Assembly: GCF_900454895.1 (NCBI RefSeq)
Contig: NZ_UGTA01000001.1
Coordinates: 124,001-188,000 of the forward strand
Reading direction: 5' to 3'
DNA from: Phocoenobacter uteri
GTDB taxonomy: Bacteria; Pseudomonadota; Gammaproteobacteria; Enterobacterales; Pasteurellaceae
DNA length: 64,000 nucleotides
The translations under genes and the position numbers were made by a program. Below are positions 16,637 to 25,766 of this stretch, piece after piece (positions within the stretch are counted from its first letter, which is position 1; every line of letters starts with the position of its first letter). The notes beneath the pieces were generated by a model, which saw only the letters and a program-made list of their open reading frames with translations, did not search any database and was not told the DNA's origin.

Positions 16637-17836
16637 ATGAAACAGTCAATCAGCAAATTATCTTTAATCACATTACCTTTTATTTTGACAGCTTGTGGAA
16701 GTGGCGGTGGTGGTAATTCATCCCAAGCTTCAAATACACAGCCAAAAGTGGAGAATATTCAGAAAGCACCGCAGATGAATAGTGAAAGCAAGAAGGTTGA
16801 GGAACAACCGAATGGCAAAGGAATGCCAAAGGATCAGGAAGATCCTAATGCTCACGGAAAACAGTCTGAAAATAAAGAGGTTGTAAAGCCACAGCCTCAA
16901 GCTCCAAGAGGAGATTCTGAAAAAGTGAAGAATGTTCAAAAGCTACCGCAGATGGATAGTGAAAGCAAGAAGGCTGAGGAAGAGCCGAATGGCAAAGGAA
17001 TGTCAAAGGATCAGGAAGATCCTAATGCTAATGGAAAACAGCCTGAAAGTAACAAAGTGGAGAAACCTAATAGCAAAGAAATAGAAAAAGAACAGGAAAT
17101 TCCTAATGAAAGACAGTCTAAGCCAAATGTTGAAGGTATTCAAAATGATATGGGGGCAGAAAAAGAAAACCGCCCAGAAAGCAAAACTATTTCTGTTAAA
17201 ATTTACGTTGATAACCCAAACTATAAAGAGCCAAACGATATACCTTATGGCGAAGAAGATAAATATGATAAAAATAAATTTGTTGAAAAGAGCGAAAATG
17301 TTAAGTTATTAGGACAAGAAGTTAAGAGCGAAGGAAAAAATAATTATTATTTTATTGCATTAGGCGATTTTAATGATGGCTATATTGGCTATACACGCAA
17401 ATTAGATGTATATGGTAAAAATTTAGAGATTGATTTACATTCTAATGTTGAGCAAACGCTAGTGAAACCAGATGCAAAATTAAGTGATTTAACAGGTAGA
17501 TTTAGTAAAGCAAATGGCTTTATTTTAAAGCCTAAGGAAAACCCAACTTTTGCACATATACTTGATATAAGCGTTGATTTTAATAAAGGACATATCGTTG
17601 GCGATGTAAGAGGCGATGATGTGGGATATGTATTAGAAGTAAGTGGTAATCTTGAAGCAAACACACTAAATTTTAAAACACTGGAAGATAATGAGTTGAA
17701 CTTACCATCAGATAACCAACCAAGTATGCCTATTTTTGTGAGAGATAGGGAAAAAAATGAAGTATCAAAACTCATAGGAGAAATAAAATTAGGCGGTAGT
17801 TATGATGCTGTTTATATGTTAGAAAAAGAAAAATAA
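16637..17836 (+). CDS. Slam-linked TbpB-like surface lipoprotein, second copy with repeated linker
   Basis: A 399-residue paralog of the previous gene: the first ~65 residues, including lipobox LTAC and the linker, are nearly the same. The ATG at 16637 follows AGGAG. The linker is extended by an in-frame duplicated unit (177-bp period, about 16750-16870 and 16927-17047) with each copy holding SESKK...PNGKG and DQEDPNA. The C-terminal ~200 residues again form a beta-rich barrel with YIGYTRKLDVYG and LTGRFSKANGFILKP. Likely surface exposed through Slam; function unknown. Ends with a clean terminator. Confidence 0.82.
   Translation: MKQSISKLSLITLPFILTACGSGGGGNSSQASNTQPKVENIQKAPQMNSESKKVEEQPNGKGMPKDQEDPNAHGKQSENKEVVKPQPQAPRGDSEKVKNVQKLPQMDSESKKAEEEPNGKGMSKDQEDPNANGKQPESNKVEKPNSKEIEKEQEIPNERQSKPNVEGIQNDMGAEKENRPESKTISVKIYVDNPNYKEPNDIPYGEEDKYDKNKFVEKSENVKLLGQEVKSEGKNNYYFIALGDFNDGYIGYTRKLDVYGKNLEIDLHSNVEQTLVKPDAKLSDLTGRFSKANGFILKPKENPTFAHILDISVDFNKGHIVGDVRGDDVGYVLEVSGNLEANTLNFKTLEDNELNLPSDNQPSMPIFVRDREKNEVSKLIGEIKLGGSYDAVYMLEKEK
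16750..17047 (+). repeat. Duplicated linker segment inside the second Slam-linked lipoprotein
   Basis: Two ~120-bp copies at about 16750-16870 and 16927-17047, 177 bp apart (a multiple of three), differ at few positions. A related single copy occurs in the upstream paralog (about 15763-15880). The remaining linker sequence between them is a decayed copy-like, K/E/P-rich stretch. It keeps the frame, so copy-number change would alter linker length without breaking the gene. Confidence 0.8.
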
Positions 17837-17870
17837 TTAAGATTAGTTTAATAATGCTCCTTCTTAACAA

Positions 17871-17895
17871 AACCCACACATCGTTGTGGGTTTTT
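17871..17895 (+). terminator. Rho-independent terminator after the Slam operon
   Basis: AACCCACA (17871-17878), loop CATCGT, TGTGGGTT (17885-17892), then a T-run. A short but G/C-rich stem separating the operon from mutS. Confidence 0.85.
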
Positions 17896-17993
17896 ATGTT
17901 ATTATAGCGGTCATATTTTTTATATAATTTACAAATTTTTCTAAAAATAACCTATTGAATTAAATAGGTTTTTATTATAAATGGATACTCGCA

Positions 17994-20564
17994 ATGACAA
18001 ATTTAGATTCTCATACACCGATGATGCAACAATACCTTCGTTTAAAAGCAGAACACCCAGAAGTGTTGCTGTTTTATCGTATGGGGGATTTTTATGAGCT
18101 ATTTTTTGATGATGCCAAGAAAGCCGCAAGATTGCTGGATATTTCTTTAACAAAGAGAGGAAAATCAGCAGGCGAGCCTATTCCAATGGCGGGCGTACCT
18201 TATCACGCGGTGGAAGGTTATTTGGCAAAGTTAGTTAATTTGGGCGAATCAGTGGCGATTTGTGAGCAGATTGGCGATCCTGCCACGAGTAAAGGTCCTG
18301 TTGAGCGTAAAGTGGTGCGAATTGTGACGCCGGGAACGGTCAGCGATGAGGCGTTATTGCCAGAACGTCAGGATAATCTTGTAGCGAGTATTTATGTAGA
18401 AAATGGGATCTATGCACTGGCGTTATTGGATATGACATCAGGGCGTTTTTTAATCAATGAATTGCCAAGCCGTGAAAGTTTAAGTGCCGAATTGCAACGT
18501 GCTCAACCTGCGGAATTGCTATACCCTGAAGCCTTTTCTGAAATGGAGCTGATTGAGCATTACAAAGGATTACGTCGTCGTCCGATTTGGGAATTTGAAT
18601 TAGTCACGGCGATTAACTTGCTAAATCGTCAATTTGGTACACAAGATTTAAAAGGCTTTGGGGTAGAAAAATCTATCGTGGCGTTATGTGCGGCGGGCTG
18701 TGTGTTGCAATATGCCAAAGAAACCCAACGCACCGCCTTACCACATATTAACAGTATTCATTTAATCCAAAATAGCGATACTATTTTATTAGATGCCGCC
18801 ACTCGCCGTAATTTAGAATTAACTCAAAATCTAGCCGGTGGTACGGATAATACTCTTGCTCACGTGTTGGATCACTGTGTGACGCCAATGGGAAGTCGTT
18901 TATTAAAACGTTGGATTCATCAGCCAATTCGTGATGTCGCAAAATTAAAAAATCGTCAGCAAAATATTCAAACTTTATTAGATCATAATTTGATAGATAC
19001 GTTGCAACCTTTGTTACAACAAGTGGGTGATATGGAACGTATTTTAGCTCGCGTGGCATTGCGTTCAGCTCGTCCTCGTGATTTAACACGTTTGCGTACT
19101 GCGTTGGCTCAAATCCCAGAAATTGTAAATTTTACTCAAAATGTGACCGCTAGCTTAACCCAAAATATCAATCAAATTGCGGATTTTAGCGATCTTCATT
19201 CTTTGTTAGAGCGAGCCATTATTGATGTTCCGCCACAGTTAGTGCGAGACGGTGGTGTGATTGCGACAGGCTATAATGCTGAGTTGGACGAATGGCGTTC
19301 CCTTGCGGACGGTGCGACACAGTATCTTGATGATTTAGAAATTCGTGAGCGTGAAGCGACAGGCATTGATACCTTGAAAATTGGTTTTAATGCGGTTCAC
19401 GGTTACTATATTCAAATCAGCAAAGGGCAAAGCGACAACGCACCGATTCATTATGTTCGCCGTCAAACCCTAAAAAATGCCGAGCGTTATATTATCCCTG
19501 AATTGAAAACCTATGAAGATAAAGTGTTGAAAGCGAAAGGAGCATCTCTTGCGTTAGAAAAACGTCTTTATGAAGAGTTGTTTGATCAGCTGTTGCCACG
19601 CTTGGGCGAATTGCAGTTGGCGAGTATGATTTTAAGCGAATTAGACGTGCTAACCAACCTTGCCGAGCGAGCAGAAAGTTTAAATTATGTTGCTCCAACC
19701 TTTACGGCGAATCGCACCATTAATATTAAACAAGGTCGCCACCCCGTGGTGGAAAATGTACTGAAAGCCCCTTTTATCGCGAACCCTGTTTTCTTAAATG
19801 AGCAACGCCATTTATTAGTAGTCACAGGTCCAAATATGGGCGGTAAAAGTACCTATATGCGACAAATTGCCTTGATTACTTTAATGGCACATATTGGTAG
19901 CTTTGTTCCTGCTGAAAGTGCCGAAATTGGGATTATTGATCGTATTTTTACGCGTATCGGTGCTTCTGATGATCTTGCCTCTGGACGTTCAACTTTTATG
20001 GTGGAAATGACCGAAATGGCAAATATTCTTCATCAAGCAACGGCAAATAGTTTGGTGCTAATTGATGAAATCGGACGAGGTACTTCAACCTATGATGGTT
20101 TATCTCTCGCTTGGGCGTGTGCGGAATGGTTGGCTCAAAAAACACGTTCTTTAACCCTATTTGCGACTCATTATTTTGAATTAACCAGCTTGCCTGAGCA
20201 ATTAAAAGGCGTGGCAAATGTACATTTAGACGCACGTGAACATAATGATAATATTGTGTTTATGCACGCAGTACAAGATGGGGCGGCGAGTAAAAGTTAC
20301 GGTTTAGCAGTCGCCTCTTTGGCGGGCGTGCCAAAACAAGTAGTTAAACTCGCAAAACAAAAATTAGCCACCTTAGAGCAGATTTCATATCAAACTGCTG
20401 ATTTGGGCAGAAATCCACAAGAAAGTTTATTTGAGATGATTGAGCCACAGGAAGAAATCGCTACTGTCTCGCCAGCGATTGAATTATTAACGGAAATTAA
20501 CCCTGATGATTTAACGCCAAAGCAAGCCTTAGAAATTTTATATAAACTAAAAGAAAGCCTTTAA
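17994..20564 (+). CDS. mutS: DNA mismatch repair protein MutS
   Basis: An 856-residue protein, near the length of E. coli MutS (853). The mismatch-binding Phe-X-Glu is in GDFYELFFDDA (residue about 37). The ATPase holds GPNMGGKSTYMRQ (Walker A, near residue 612), LVLIDEIGRGTSTYDG (Walker B) and FATHYFELT. The C-terminal helix ends in TPKQALEILYKL. It recognises base mismatches and recruits MutL. Monocistronic by context, since the Slam terminator precedes it and an independent CRP-like site follows. Confidence 0.98.
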   Translation: MTNLDSHTPMMQQYLRLKAEHPEVLLFYRMGDFYELFFDDAKKAARLLDISLTKRGKSAGEPIPMAGVPYHAVEGYLAKLVNLGESVAICEQIGDPATSKGPVERKVVRIVTPGTVSDEALLPERQDNLVASIYVENGIYALALLDMTSGRFLINELPSRESLSAELQRAQPAELLYPEAFSEMELIEHYKGLRRRPIWEFELVTAINLLNRQFGTQDLKGFGVEKSIVALCAAGCVLQYAKETQRTALPHINSIHLIQNSDTILLDAATRRNLELTQNLAGGTDNTLAHVLDHCVTPMGSRLLKRWIHQPIRDVAKLKNRQQNIQTLLDHNLIDTLQPLLQQVGDMERILARVALRSARPRDLTRLRTALAQIPEIVNFTQNVTASLTQNINQIADFSDLHSLLERAIIDVPPQLVRDGGVIATGYNAELDEWRSLADGATQYLDDLEIREREATGIDTLKIGFNAVHGYYIQISKGQSDNAPIHYVRRQTLKNAERYIIPELKTYEDKVLKAKGASLALEKRLYEELFDQLLPRLGELQLASMILSELDVLTNLAERAESLNYVAPTFTANRTINIKQGRHPVVENVLKAPFIANPVFLNEQRHLLVVTGPNMGGKSTYMRQIALITLMAHIGSFVPAESAEIGIIDRIFTRIGASDDLASGRSTFMVEMTEMANILHQATANSLVLIDEIGRGTSTYDGLSLAWACAEWLAQKTRSLTLFATHYFELTSLPEQLKGVANVHLDAREHNDNIVFMHAVQDGAASKSYGLAVASLAGVPKQVVKLAKQKLATLEQISYQTADLGRNPQESLFEMIEPQEEIATVSPAIELLTEINPDDLTPKQALEILYKLKESL

Positions 20565-20568
20565 AAAG

Positions 20569-20584
20569 TGTGAGCTGTATCACA
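20569..20584. promoter_or_regulatory. CRP-like site upstream of the EIIB gene
   Basis: TGTGA-N6-TCACA, perfect half-sites, 113 bp upstream of the EIIB start and only 5 bp after the mutS stop. Its placement suggests activation by CRP from a distal site. Confidence 0.75.
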
Positions 20585-20696
20585 AAATAATAAGAATTAT
20601 TTTTGTACAGCTATGCTTTTGGATGATTAAGTGGCAAAATAAAGTGTTCAAAACATCTTCATTTTATGATTTATTTTTTCTCACTAAGGAGTACAA

Positions 20697-21011
20697 ATGG
20701 GCATTCTAGATTCTTTAAAAAATCGTTGTTGTACCAAAAAAGCCACAACGGAAAGTAGTTCATCTGCTTTATCTTTGGAAGATAAGGCTGAAAAATTTAT
20801 CGAAGCTCTCGGTGGTAGTGGTAATATTGAGGTTCTTGATACTTGTATCACGCGCTTACGTTTAGTTCTAAAAGATAGAAGTCTTGTTAATAAAACTAGA
20901 TTAAATGAACTGGGTTCAAAAGGAAATGTAAAAGTAGGTGAATTTGGTTTGCAAGTTATTATTGGTTCAAAAGCCATTCCACTTGCGGAAGTGATGAGAA
21001 CAAAACTTTAA
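20697..21011 (+). CDS. Stand-alone glucose-type PTS EIIB domain protein
   Basis: A 104-residue protein made of an N-terminal tail rich in Cys, Lys and Ser (residues 1-22) and one EIIB domain. The phosphorylation site is Cys50 in DTCITRLRL, the same motif as the EIIB part of glucose and N-acetylglucosamine permeases; ELGSKGNVKV and QVIIGSKA complete the fold. No EIIC gene is adjacent, so its phosphate acceptor or transport partner is unknown; EIIA-Glc encoded by crr (33619) could be the donor. AAGGAGTACAA precedes the ATG. A regulatory role is possible but not shown. Confidence 0.88.
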   Translation: MGILDSLKNRCCTKKATTESSSSALSLEDKAEKFIEALGGSGNIEVLDTCITRLRLVLKDRSLVNKTRLNELGSKGNVKVGEFGLQVIIGSKAIPLAEVMRTKL

Positions 21012-21024
21012 TTTATTTGTAATA

Positions 21025-21063
21025 AAAAGTCGGTTAAATTTTTAATGATTTAACCGACTTTTT
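21025..21063. terminator. Bidirectional terminator between EIIB gene and pepD
   Basis: AAAAGTCGGTTAAA (21025-21038) and TTTAACCGACTTTT (21049-21062), loop about 10 nt, with A-run and T-run on the two sides, so it can serve both convergent genes. Confidence 0.85.
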
Positions 21064-21072
21064 GTATTTCTA

Positions 21073-22545
21073 TTATTTAGTTGGAATGTTTTTTAGCAAT
21101 TCTATCAACAAGTTCCAATAAATTTCTACTGCTGGAATATGCACTCTCTCATCAGGTGAGTGAGCATTACGAATTGTTGGACCAATAGAAACCGTATCCA
21201 TATTCGGATAAACTTTCTTCAACAAACCACATTCAAGCCCCGCGTGAATCACTTTAATTTTCGATTCATAGCCTAATAATTTATCATATACTTGTTTTGT
21301 GATAGGGGTAATTTTTGAATGAGGATCAGGGTTCCAACCTGGATAATCGCCAGAAAATTCAACATTAGCACCAATAAGCTCTGCTAACGCATTTAATTTT
21401 CCTTGAACTTCTTTTTTTCCTTCTTCAATGAGCGAGCGAGTTAGAATAATTGCTGAAACTTGATTATTTTCAGTTTCTAGTACGCCGACACTTAATGAGG
21501 TTTCCACAACGCCTTCAACAACGTCGCTATTACGAATAATACCATTTGGTAAAATAGTTAGAGCATTGATGACGATTTGTGTCGTATGACGATCGAATAC
21601 CTGTGCATTTGGTTCAATATTTTCCATTAAGAAAACGAGTTCAGGCTCAGCCATCGCCAGTTCTTGTTGTAACATTGCTTCAAATTGCGTTGTGAAAGCG
21701 GTTATTTTTTCATAATCTTTTGCAGAAAATACAATATTGGTCATCGCTTCACGAGGAATCGCATTACGAATACTTCCTCCTTGAATATGAGCAATTTGGA
21801 ACTCAGCTTGCTGTTTTAAGGCTGCTAGGAAACGAGCCATTAGTTTAATGGCATTACCTCTTGTGGTGTGAATATCACAACCTGAGTGTCCACCTCGTAA
21901 TCCTTTGATTGAAATTTGCATTGCTGAATCAAAGTTATTTTGCTCATATTGTACAGGAATATTGAAGTTCGCATCTTCTCCACCTGCACAACCAACATAG
22001 ATTTCGCCATTATCTTCGGTATCAGTGTTAATTAGAATATTACCTTCTAACCAGTTTGGACGTAGTCCAACTGCACCAAACATTCCTGTTTCCTCAGTCA
22101 TTGTAAGTAGCACTTCTAAGTCTGGATGAGCGATATCATTACTTTCTAAAATCGCTAAGCAAGAGGCTAAACCGATACCATTATCAGCCCCAAGAGTGGT
22201 CTCTTTTGCAGTTACCCATTCACCATCAATATAAGGTTGAATTGGATCTTTTTCAAAATCGTGGTCTACGCCTTCATTTGCTTGTGGCACCATATCTAAA
22301 TGGGCTTGCAAAACAACTTTTTGATGATTCTCCATTCCTTTGGTTGCAGATTTACGAATAAGTACGTTCCCTACTTCATCACGTTCAGCGAAAAGGGATT
22401 GTGATTTTGCCCAATCTACAATAAAGTTAGCCAGTTGATCCTCGTGATAAGAAGGGTGCGGAATCGCACAGATTTTATCGAACCATTGCCAAAGTAAAGT
22501 AGGAGAGAGAGTTGATATTTCTGATGGGGTAAATGTATGAGACAT
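21073..22545 (-). CDS. pepD: Aminoacyl-histidine dipeptidase (peptidase D)
   Basis: A 490-residue M20-family metallopeptidase (E. coli PepD 485). Metal-binding segments are VVLQAHLDMVPQ (His and Asp), TLGADNGIGLAS (Asp), TMTEETGMFGA (catalytic Glu pair) and a late AGLECGLLKK. It hydrolyses Xaa-His and other dipeptides in the cytoplasm. A clear ribosome site (AAGGAAAAATT) precedes the ATG at 22545. It is probably monocistronic; trxA is 96 bp upstream on the same strand. Confidence 0.95.
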   Translation of the reverse strand: MSHTFTPSEISTLSPTLLWQWFDKICAIPHPSYHEDQLANFIVDWAKSQSLFAERDEVGNVLIRKSATKGMENHQKVVLQAHLDMVPQANEGVDHDFEKDPIQPYIDGEWVTAKETTLGADNGIGLASCLAILESNDIAHPDLEVLLTMTEETGMFGAVGLRPNWLEGNILINTDTEDNGEIYVGCAGGEDANFNIPVQYEQNNFDSAMQISIKGLRGGHSGCDIHTTRGNAIKLMARFLAALKQQAEFQIAHIQGGSIRNAIPREAMTNIVFSAKDYEKITAFTTQFEAMLQQELAMAEPELVFLMENIEPNAQVFDRHTTQIVINALTILPNGIIRNSDVVEGVVETSLSVGVLETENNQVSAIILTRSLIEEGKKEVQGKLNALAELIGANVEFSGDYPGWNPDPHSKITPITKQVYDKLLGYESKIKVIHAGLECGLLKKVYPNMDTVSIGPTIRNAHSPDERVHIPAVEIYWNLLIELLKNIPTK

Positions 22546-22641
22546 AATTTTTCCTTACTTGAATTATTGCAAAATCTGTATTTGATAATCTGATCCCAAA
22601 AAGAATGGCTCTTATCGAACCATCTTTGTGTAATCTAAAAA

Positions 22642-22965
22642 TTAAAGTGCTTGCTCTACAAATTTAACTAATTGTGCTTTTGGTAATGCACCAACTTGTT
22701 GAGCAATAACTTCGCCATCTTTGAATAAAAGTAAAAATGGAATACTACGAACGCCGAATTGCATTGGCGTGCTTTGGTTTTCATCTACGTTCATTTTTAC
22801 GATTTTTACTTTGCCATCAAATTCTTGTGCTAGCTCTTCTAATACAGAACCGATTGCACGACAAGGACCACACCAAGGAGCCCAAAAATCTAATAAAACA
22901 GGTGTATCTGATTTTAAAACATCTTGTTCAAATGTTGCGTCGTTTGTTTGAATTAAATTACTCAT
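22642..22965 (-). CDS. trxA: Thioredoxin
   Basis: A 107-residue protein with the redox site WCGPC (Cys32 and Cys35) in LLDFWAPWCGPCRAI and the cis-Pro loop GVRSIPFLLLF. It reduces protein disulfides with thioredoxin reductase. Length and motif match classical TrxA. It lies 145 bp from the heptosyltransferase gene upstream. Confidence 0.96.
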   Translation of the reverse strand: MSNLIQTNDATFEQDVLKSDTPVLLDFWAPWCGPCRAIGSVLEELAQEFDGKVKIVKMNVDENQSTPMQFGVRSIPFLLLFKDGEVIAQQVGALPKAQLVKFVEQAL

Positions 22966-23110
22966 TCTATTACTTTTCCTTTTGTTATTTAGTAAATATT
23001 AACTACTCTCATTTAGAATAGTTATGTGGAATACAAGATAAGATTTTCTGTACTAAATTGCAATAGCTGACGGCTATTATAATAATTAAAATTTTGTTAT
23101 TTGGTTAAAT

Positions 23111-24139
23111 TTATATCTCTAAAATAACGCTTAATTTTTGTTTAACTTCTGCAATGCTAATTCTAGCCATTAAATCTTTTCCTTTTGCTTTTGTTGCCCA
23201 AGGTAATTCTTGCCACGTTTTTCCATAACTTTCTAAAATAGCTTCATCATAAACAGAAACTACATTATCTAAGCTATTATAAGGACCTGTTCGTTTAGGA
23301 TTATGTATAGCATATAGCCCTAAAACAGGCGTATTTTGTGTTGTAGCAATATGAGCAGGGCCTGAATCTGATGAAATAACAAGATCCACTTGTGAGATCA
23401 ATGCAGCTAATTGTTGTAAGTTTGTTTTTCCTGCAAGATTAAGGCTGTTAGGTGCAAGTTCATGAATTTTAGTCGCTGTTTGTAATTCATAGCTTGAAGG
23501 CGAACCAGCAATAATTACATTCACTCCTTTTTCTATTAAAAATTGGGCAATTTGTCCATAATTACTTGCAGACCAATCTTTTTCTTTCTTGCTAGAACAA
23601 GGGGCGATTAAAATATTTTTGGTATTTGATTTGATAAACTGCGAGCTAAATTCAAGATCAGCTTGTTGAATATTAAGATCCCAAGTTGGTATCAGATTTG
23701 TTACACCGATCGCTTCAGCAAACATCATTTGTCCGTCTAATACGTGAGGTGAAGCGGTCATTTTTACTTTAAAATTTGTAAAAAATCCTTGAGCTTCTCT
23801 TGCTCTATCTTTATTAAAACCGAACTTCTTATGTGCTTTAATTCCCAAAGAAAGTACGGATGCACGCAATGCCGTTTGCATATTTAGTAACACATCAAAT
23901 TGCTGGTCTCTTAACTGCTTCCAAAGAGAAAAAATCCCTTTCCAACCTTGTTTTTTATCGAAGGGAATAAGTGTAACATTTGGAACATGTTGCATTAGCT
24001 GAGACTCAGTTTTGCCAATAATCCAACTAATTTTACAATCTGGATAATGCTTTTGAATAGCTTGTATCACTGCTAGGGTATGACACACATCACCAATTGC
24101 AGATAATCGAAGTACACAAATTGAAAGTGGTTTATTCAT
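23111..24139 (-). CDS. opsX: Lipopolysaccharide heptosyltransferase, GT9 family, OpsX-like
   Basis: A 342-residue cytoplasmic/inner-membrane-associated glycosyltransferase. The N-terminal LRLSAIGDVCHTLAVIQAIQ and the C-terminal LVISSDSGPAHIATTQNTPVLGLYA are the two signatures of GT9 heptosyltransferases, which add heptose to the lipid A-Kdo inner core. The overall sequence recalls Pasteurellaceae OpsX, but which heptose it adds cannot be decided here. An uptake-signal core lies inside near 23753. The gene starts 56 bp after pykA on the same strand, past the pykA terminator. Confidence 0.85.
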   Translation of the reverse strand: MNKPLSICVLRLSAIGDVCHTLAVIQAIQKHYPDCKISWIIGKTESQLMQHVPNVTLIPFDKKQGWKGIFSLWKQLRDQQFDVLLNMQTALRASVLSLGIKAHKKFGFNKDRAREAQGFFTNFKVKMTASPHVLDGQMMFAEAIGVTNLIPTWDLNIQQADLEFSSQFIKSNTKNILIAPCSSKKEKDWSASNYGQIAQFLIEKGVNVIIAGSPSSYELQTATKIHELAPNSLNLAGKTNLQQLAALISQVDLVISSDSGPAHIATTQNTPVLGLYAIHNPKRTGPYNSLDNVVSVYDEAILESYGKTWQELPWATKAKGKDLMARISIAEVKQKLSVILEI

Positions 24140-24154
24140 CTTTTTTACCTATAA

Positions 24155-24180
24155 AAAATCCACGCGATTGCGTGGATTTT
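24155..24180 (-). terminator. pykA terminator
   Basis: AAAATCCACGC (24155-24165), loop GATT, GCGTGGATTTT (24170-24180): a perfect 11-bp stem. Read on the minus strand it is followed by a T-run (TTTTTTAT), so it ends pykA before the heptosyltransferase. Confidence 0.88.
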
Positions 24181-24195
24181 ATGATTATGTGTAAA

Positions 24196-25638
24196 TTATT
24201 CCACAATTAAAATACGAGTTGTATTTGTCGCACCTGATTGCAACTCATCACCATGAGTTAATAGCACGGTATCACCACTCATTAAGCTACCTTGCTCTTT
24301 TAATAATTGAATTGCTTTTTTAGCACCTTCAATAGAACGGCTATTTTCTTCAAATAGAACAGGTGTTACACCACGGTATAATGCACAACGGCTTAATGCT
24401 TTAACATTACGAGAAAGTGCAAAGATTGGTAAACCTGAACTGATACGGCTCATTAAACGAGCAGTGTTACCAGAGCTTGTTAATGCAATAATTGCTGAAA
24501 CACCTTCCATATGGTTTGCTGCATACATTGCAGACATTGCCACAGATTCTTCTAAATCGCTGAATTTACGATCTAAACGGTGTTTTGAGTTATTTACGTT
24601 AGGCATTTTTTCTGCACCAACACACACTTCAGCCATCGCTTTTACCGTTTCTGCTGGGTATTGTCCTGCCGCGGTTTCTGCTGAAAGCATTACTGCATCC
24701 GTACCATCTAATACTGCGTTTGCAACGTCCATAACTTCTGCACGAGTTGGCATTGGGTTATTGATCATTGATTCCATCATCTGAGTTGCAGTAATTACAA
24801 CGCGGTTTAATTGACGTGAACGTTTGATTAAGCGTTTTTGAACACCCACTAATTGAGCATCACCAATTTCAACACCTAAGTCGCCTCGTGCAACCATGAT
24901 TACATCTGATGCGTTGATAATATCGTCCATTGCTTCTTCTGTTGCAACAGTTTCAGCACGCTCAACTTTAGCAACGATTTTAACATCGTCTAAGCCAGCT
25001 TCTTTTGCTAATTCACGTGCGTAGTTTAAATCTGCACTTGAACGTGGGAATGAAACTGCTAAATAATCAACGCCGATTTTTGCTGCTAATTTAATGTCTG
25101 CTTTATCTTTTTCAGTTAAAGCATCAGCAGATAAACCACCGCCTAATTTGTTAATACCTTTATTGTTTGAAAGTGGTCCACCGACAGTTACTTCTGTAAA
25201 TACTTTAGCACCTTCAGTTGAAAGTACTTTTAATTGAACACGGCCGTCATCTAATAATAAGATATCACCAGGAACAACATCTTCTGGTAATGTTTTATAA
25301 TCTAAACCAACAGCTTCTTTAGTACCTTCGCCACGTGGAAGTTCTGCATCTAATACGAATTTATCACCAATATTTAAGAAAACTTTACTATCTTTAAATG
25401 TTGAAACACGGATTTTAGGACCTTGTAAGTCTCCTAAAATTGCAACGTGCTTACCTAATTTTGCAGCGATTTCACGTACTTTTTCAGCACGATCGATATG
25501 ATCTTCTGGTGAACCGTGAGAAAAGTTCATACGAACCACATTAGCACCTGCTTGAATAATTTTTTCTAAATTATTACCACGTTCGGTTGCTGGTCCCATA
25601 GTACAAACAATTTTGGTTCTTCTGATCTTTCTAGACAT
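24196..25638 (-). CDS. pykA: Pyruvate kinase, PykA type
   Basis: A 480-residue enzyme converting phosphoenolpyruvate and ADP to pyruvate and ATP. Motifs include VVRMNFSHGSPEDH, the substrate/metal segment ILGDLQGPKIRV, VDYLAVSFPRS, the active-site Lys in IVAKVERAE, and VMVARGDLGVEIGDAQLVGVQK. The sequence is close to E. coli PykA (AMP-activated form), including LGGGLSADALTEKDKADIK, rather than PykF. A terminator hairpin separates it from the downstream opsX-like gene. Confidence 0.97.
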   Translation of the reverse strand: MSRKIRRTKIVCTMGPATERGNNLEKIIQAGANVVRMNFSHGSPEDHIDRAEKVREIAAKLGKHVAILGDLQGPKIRVSTFKDSKVFLNIGDKFVLDAELPRGEGTKEAVGLDYKTLPEDVVPGDILLLDDGRVQLKVLSTEGAKVFTEVTVGGPLSNNKGINKLGGGLSADALTEKDKADIKLAAKIGVDYLAVSFPRSSADLNYARELAKEAGLDDVKIVAKVERAETVATEEAMDDIINASDVIMVARGDLGVEIGDAQLVGVQKRLIKRSRQLNRVVITATQMMESMINNPMPTRAEVMDVANAVLDGTDAVMLSAETAAGQYPAETVKAMAEVCVGAEKMPNVNNSKHRLDRKFSDLEESVAMSAMYAANHMEGVSAIIALTSSGNTARLMSRISSGLPIFALSRNVKALSRCALYRGVTPVLFEENSRSIEGAKKAIQLLKEQGSLMSGDTVLLTHGDELQSGATNTTRILIVE

Positions 25639-25766
25639 TTATTTACTCCGTTCTTTACTTAATTTATTATAGAAATTGAAAATCTTTTTTGTGGTTGTGT
25701 CCACATAAAACCCAGTGCATTATACACATAATTTTTATTGTTTTATATAAAATTAGGGAGAAAAAT

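Noticed and set aside
18781..19089. Minus-strand frame inside mutS
   Set aside because: Shadow of the mutS frame; no ribosome site, no known motif.
20684..20977. Minus-strand frame across the EIIB gene
   Set aside because: EIIB has a clear active-site motif, a ribosome site and a promoter-side CRP-like site; the opposite frame has none.
24464..24784. Plus-strand frame inside pykA
   Set aside because: Shadow of a highly conserved gene on the other strand; composition reflects pykA codons.
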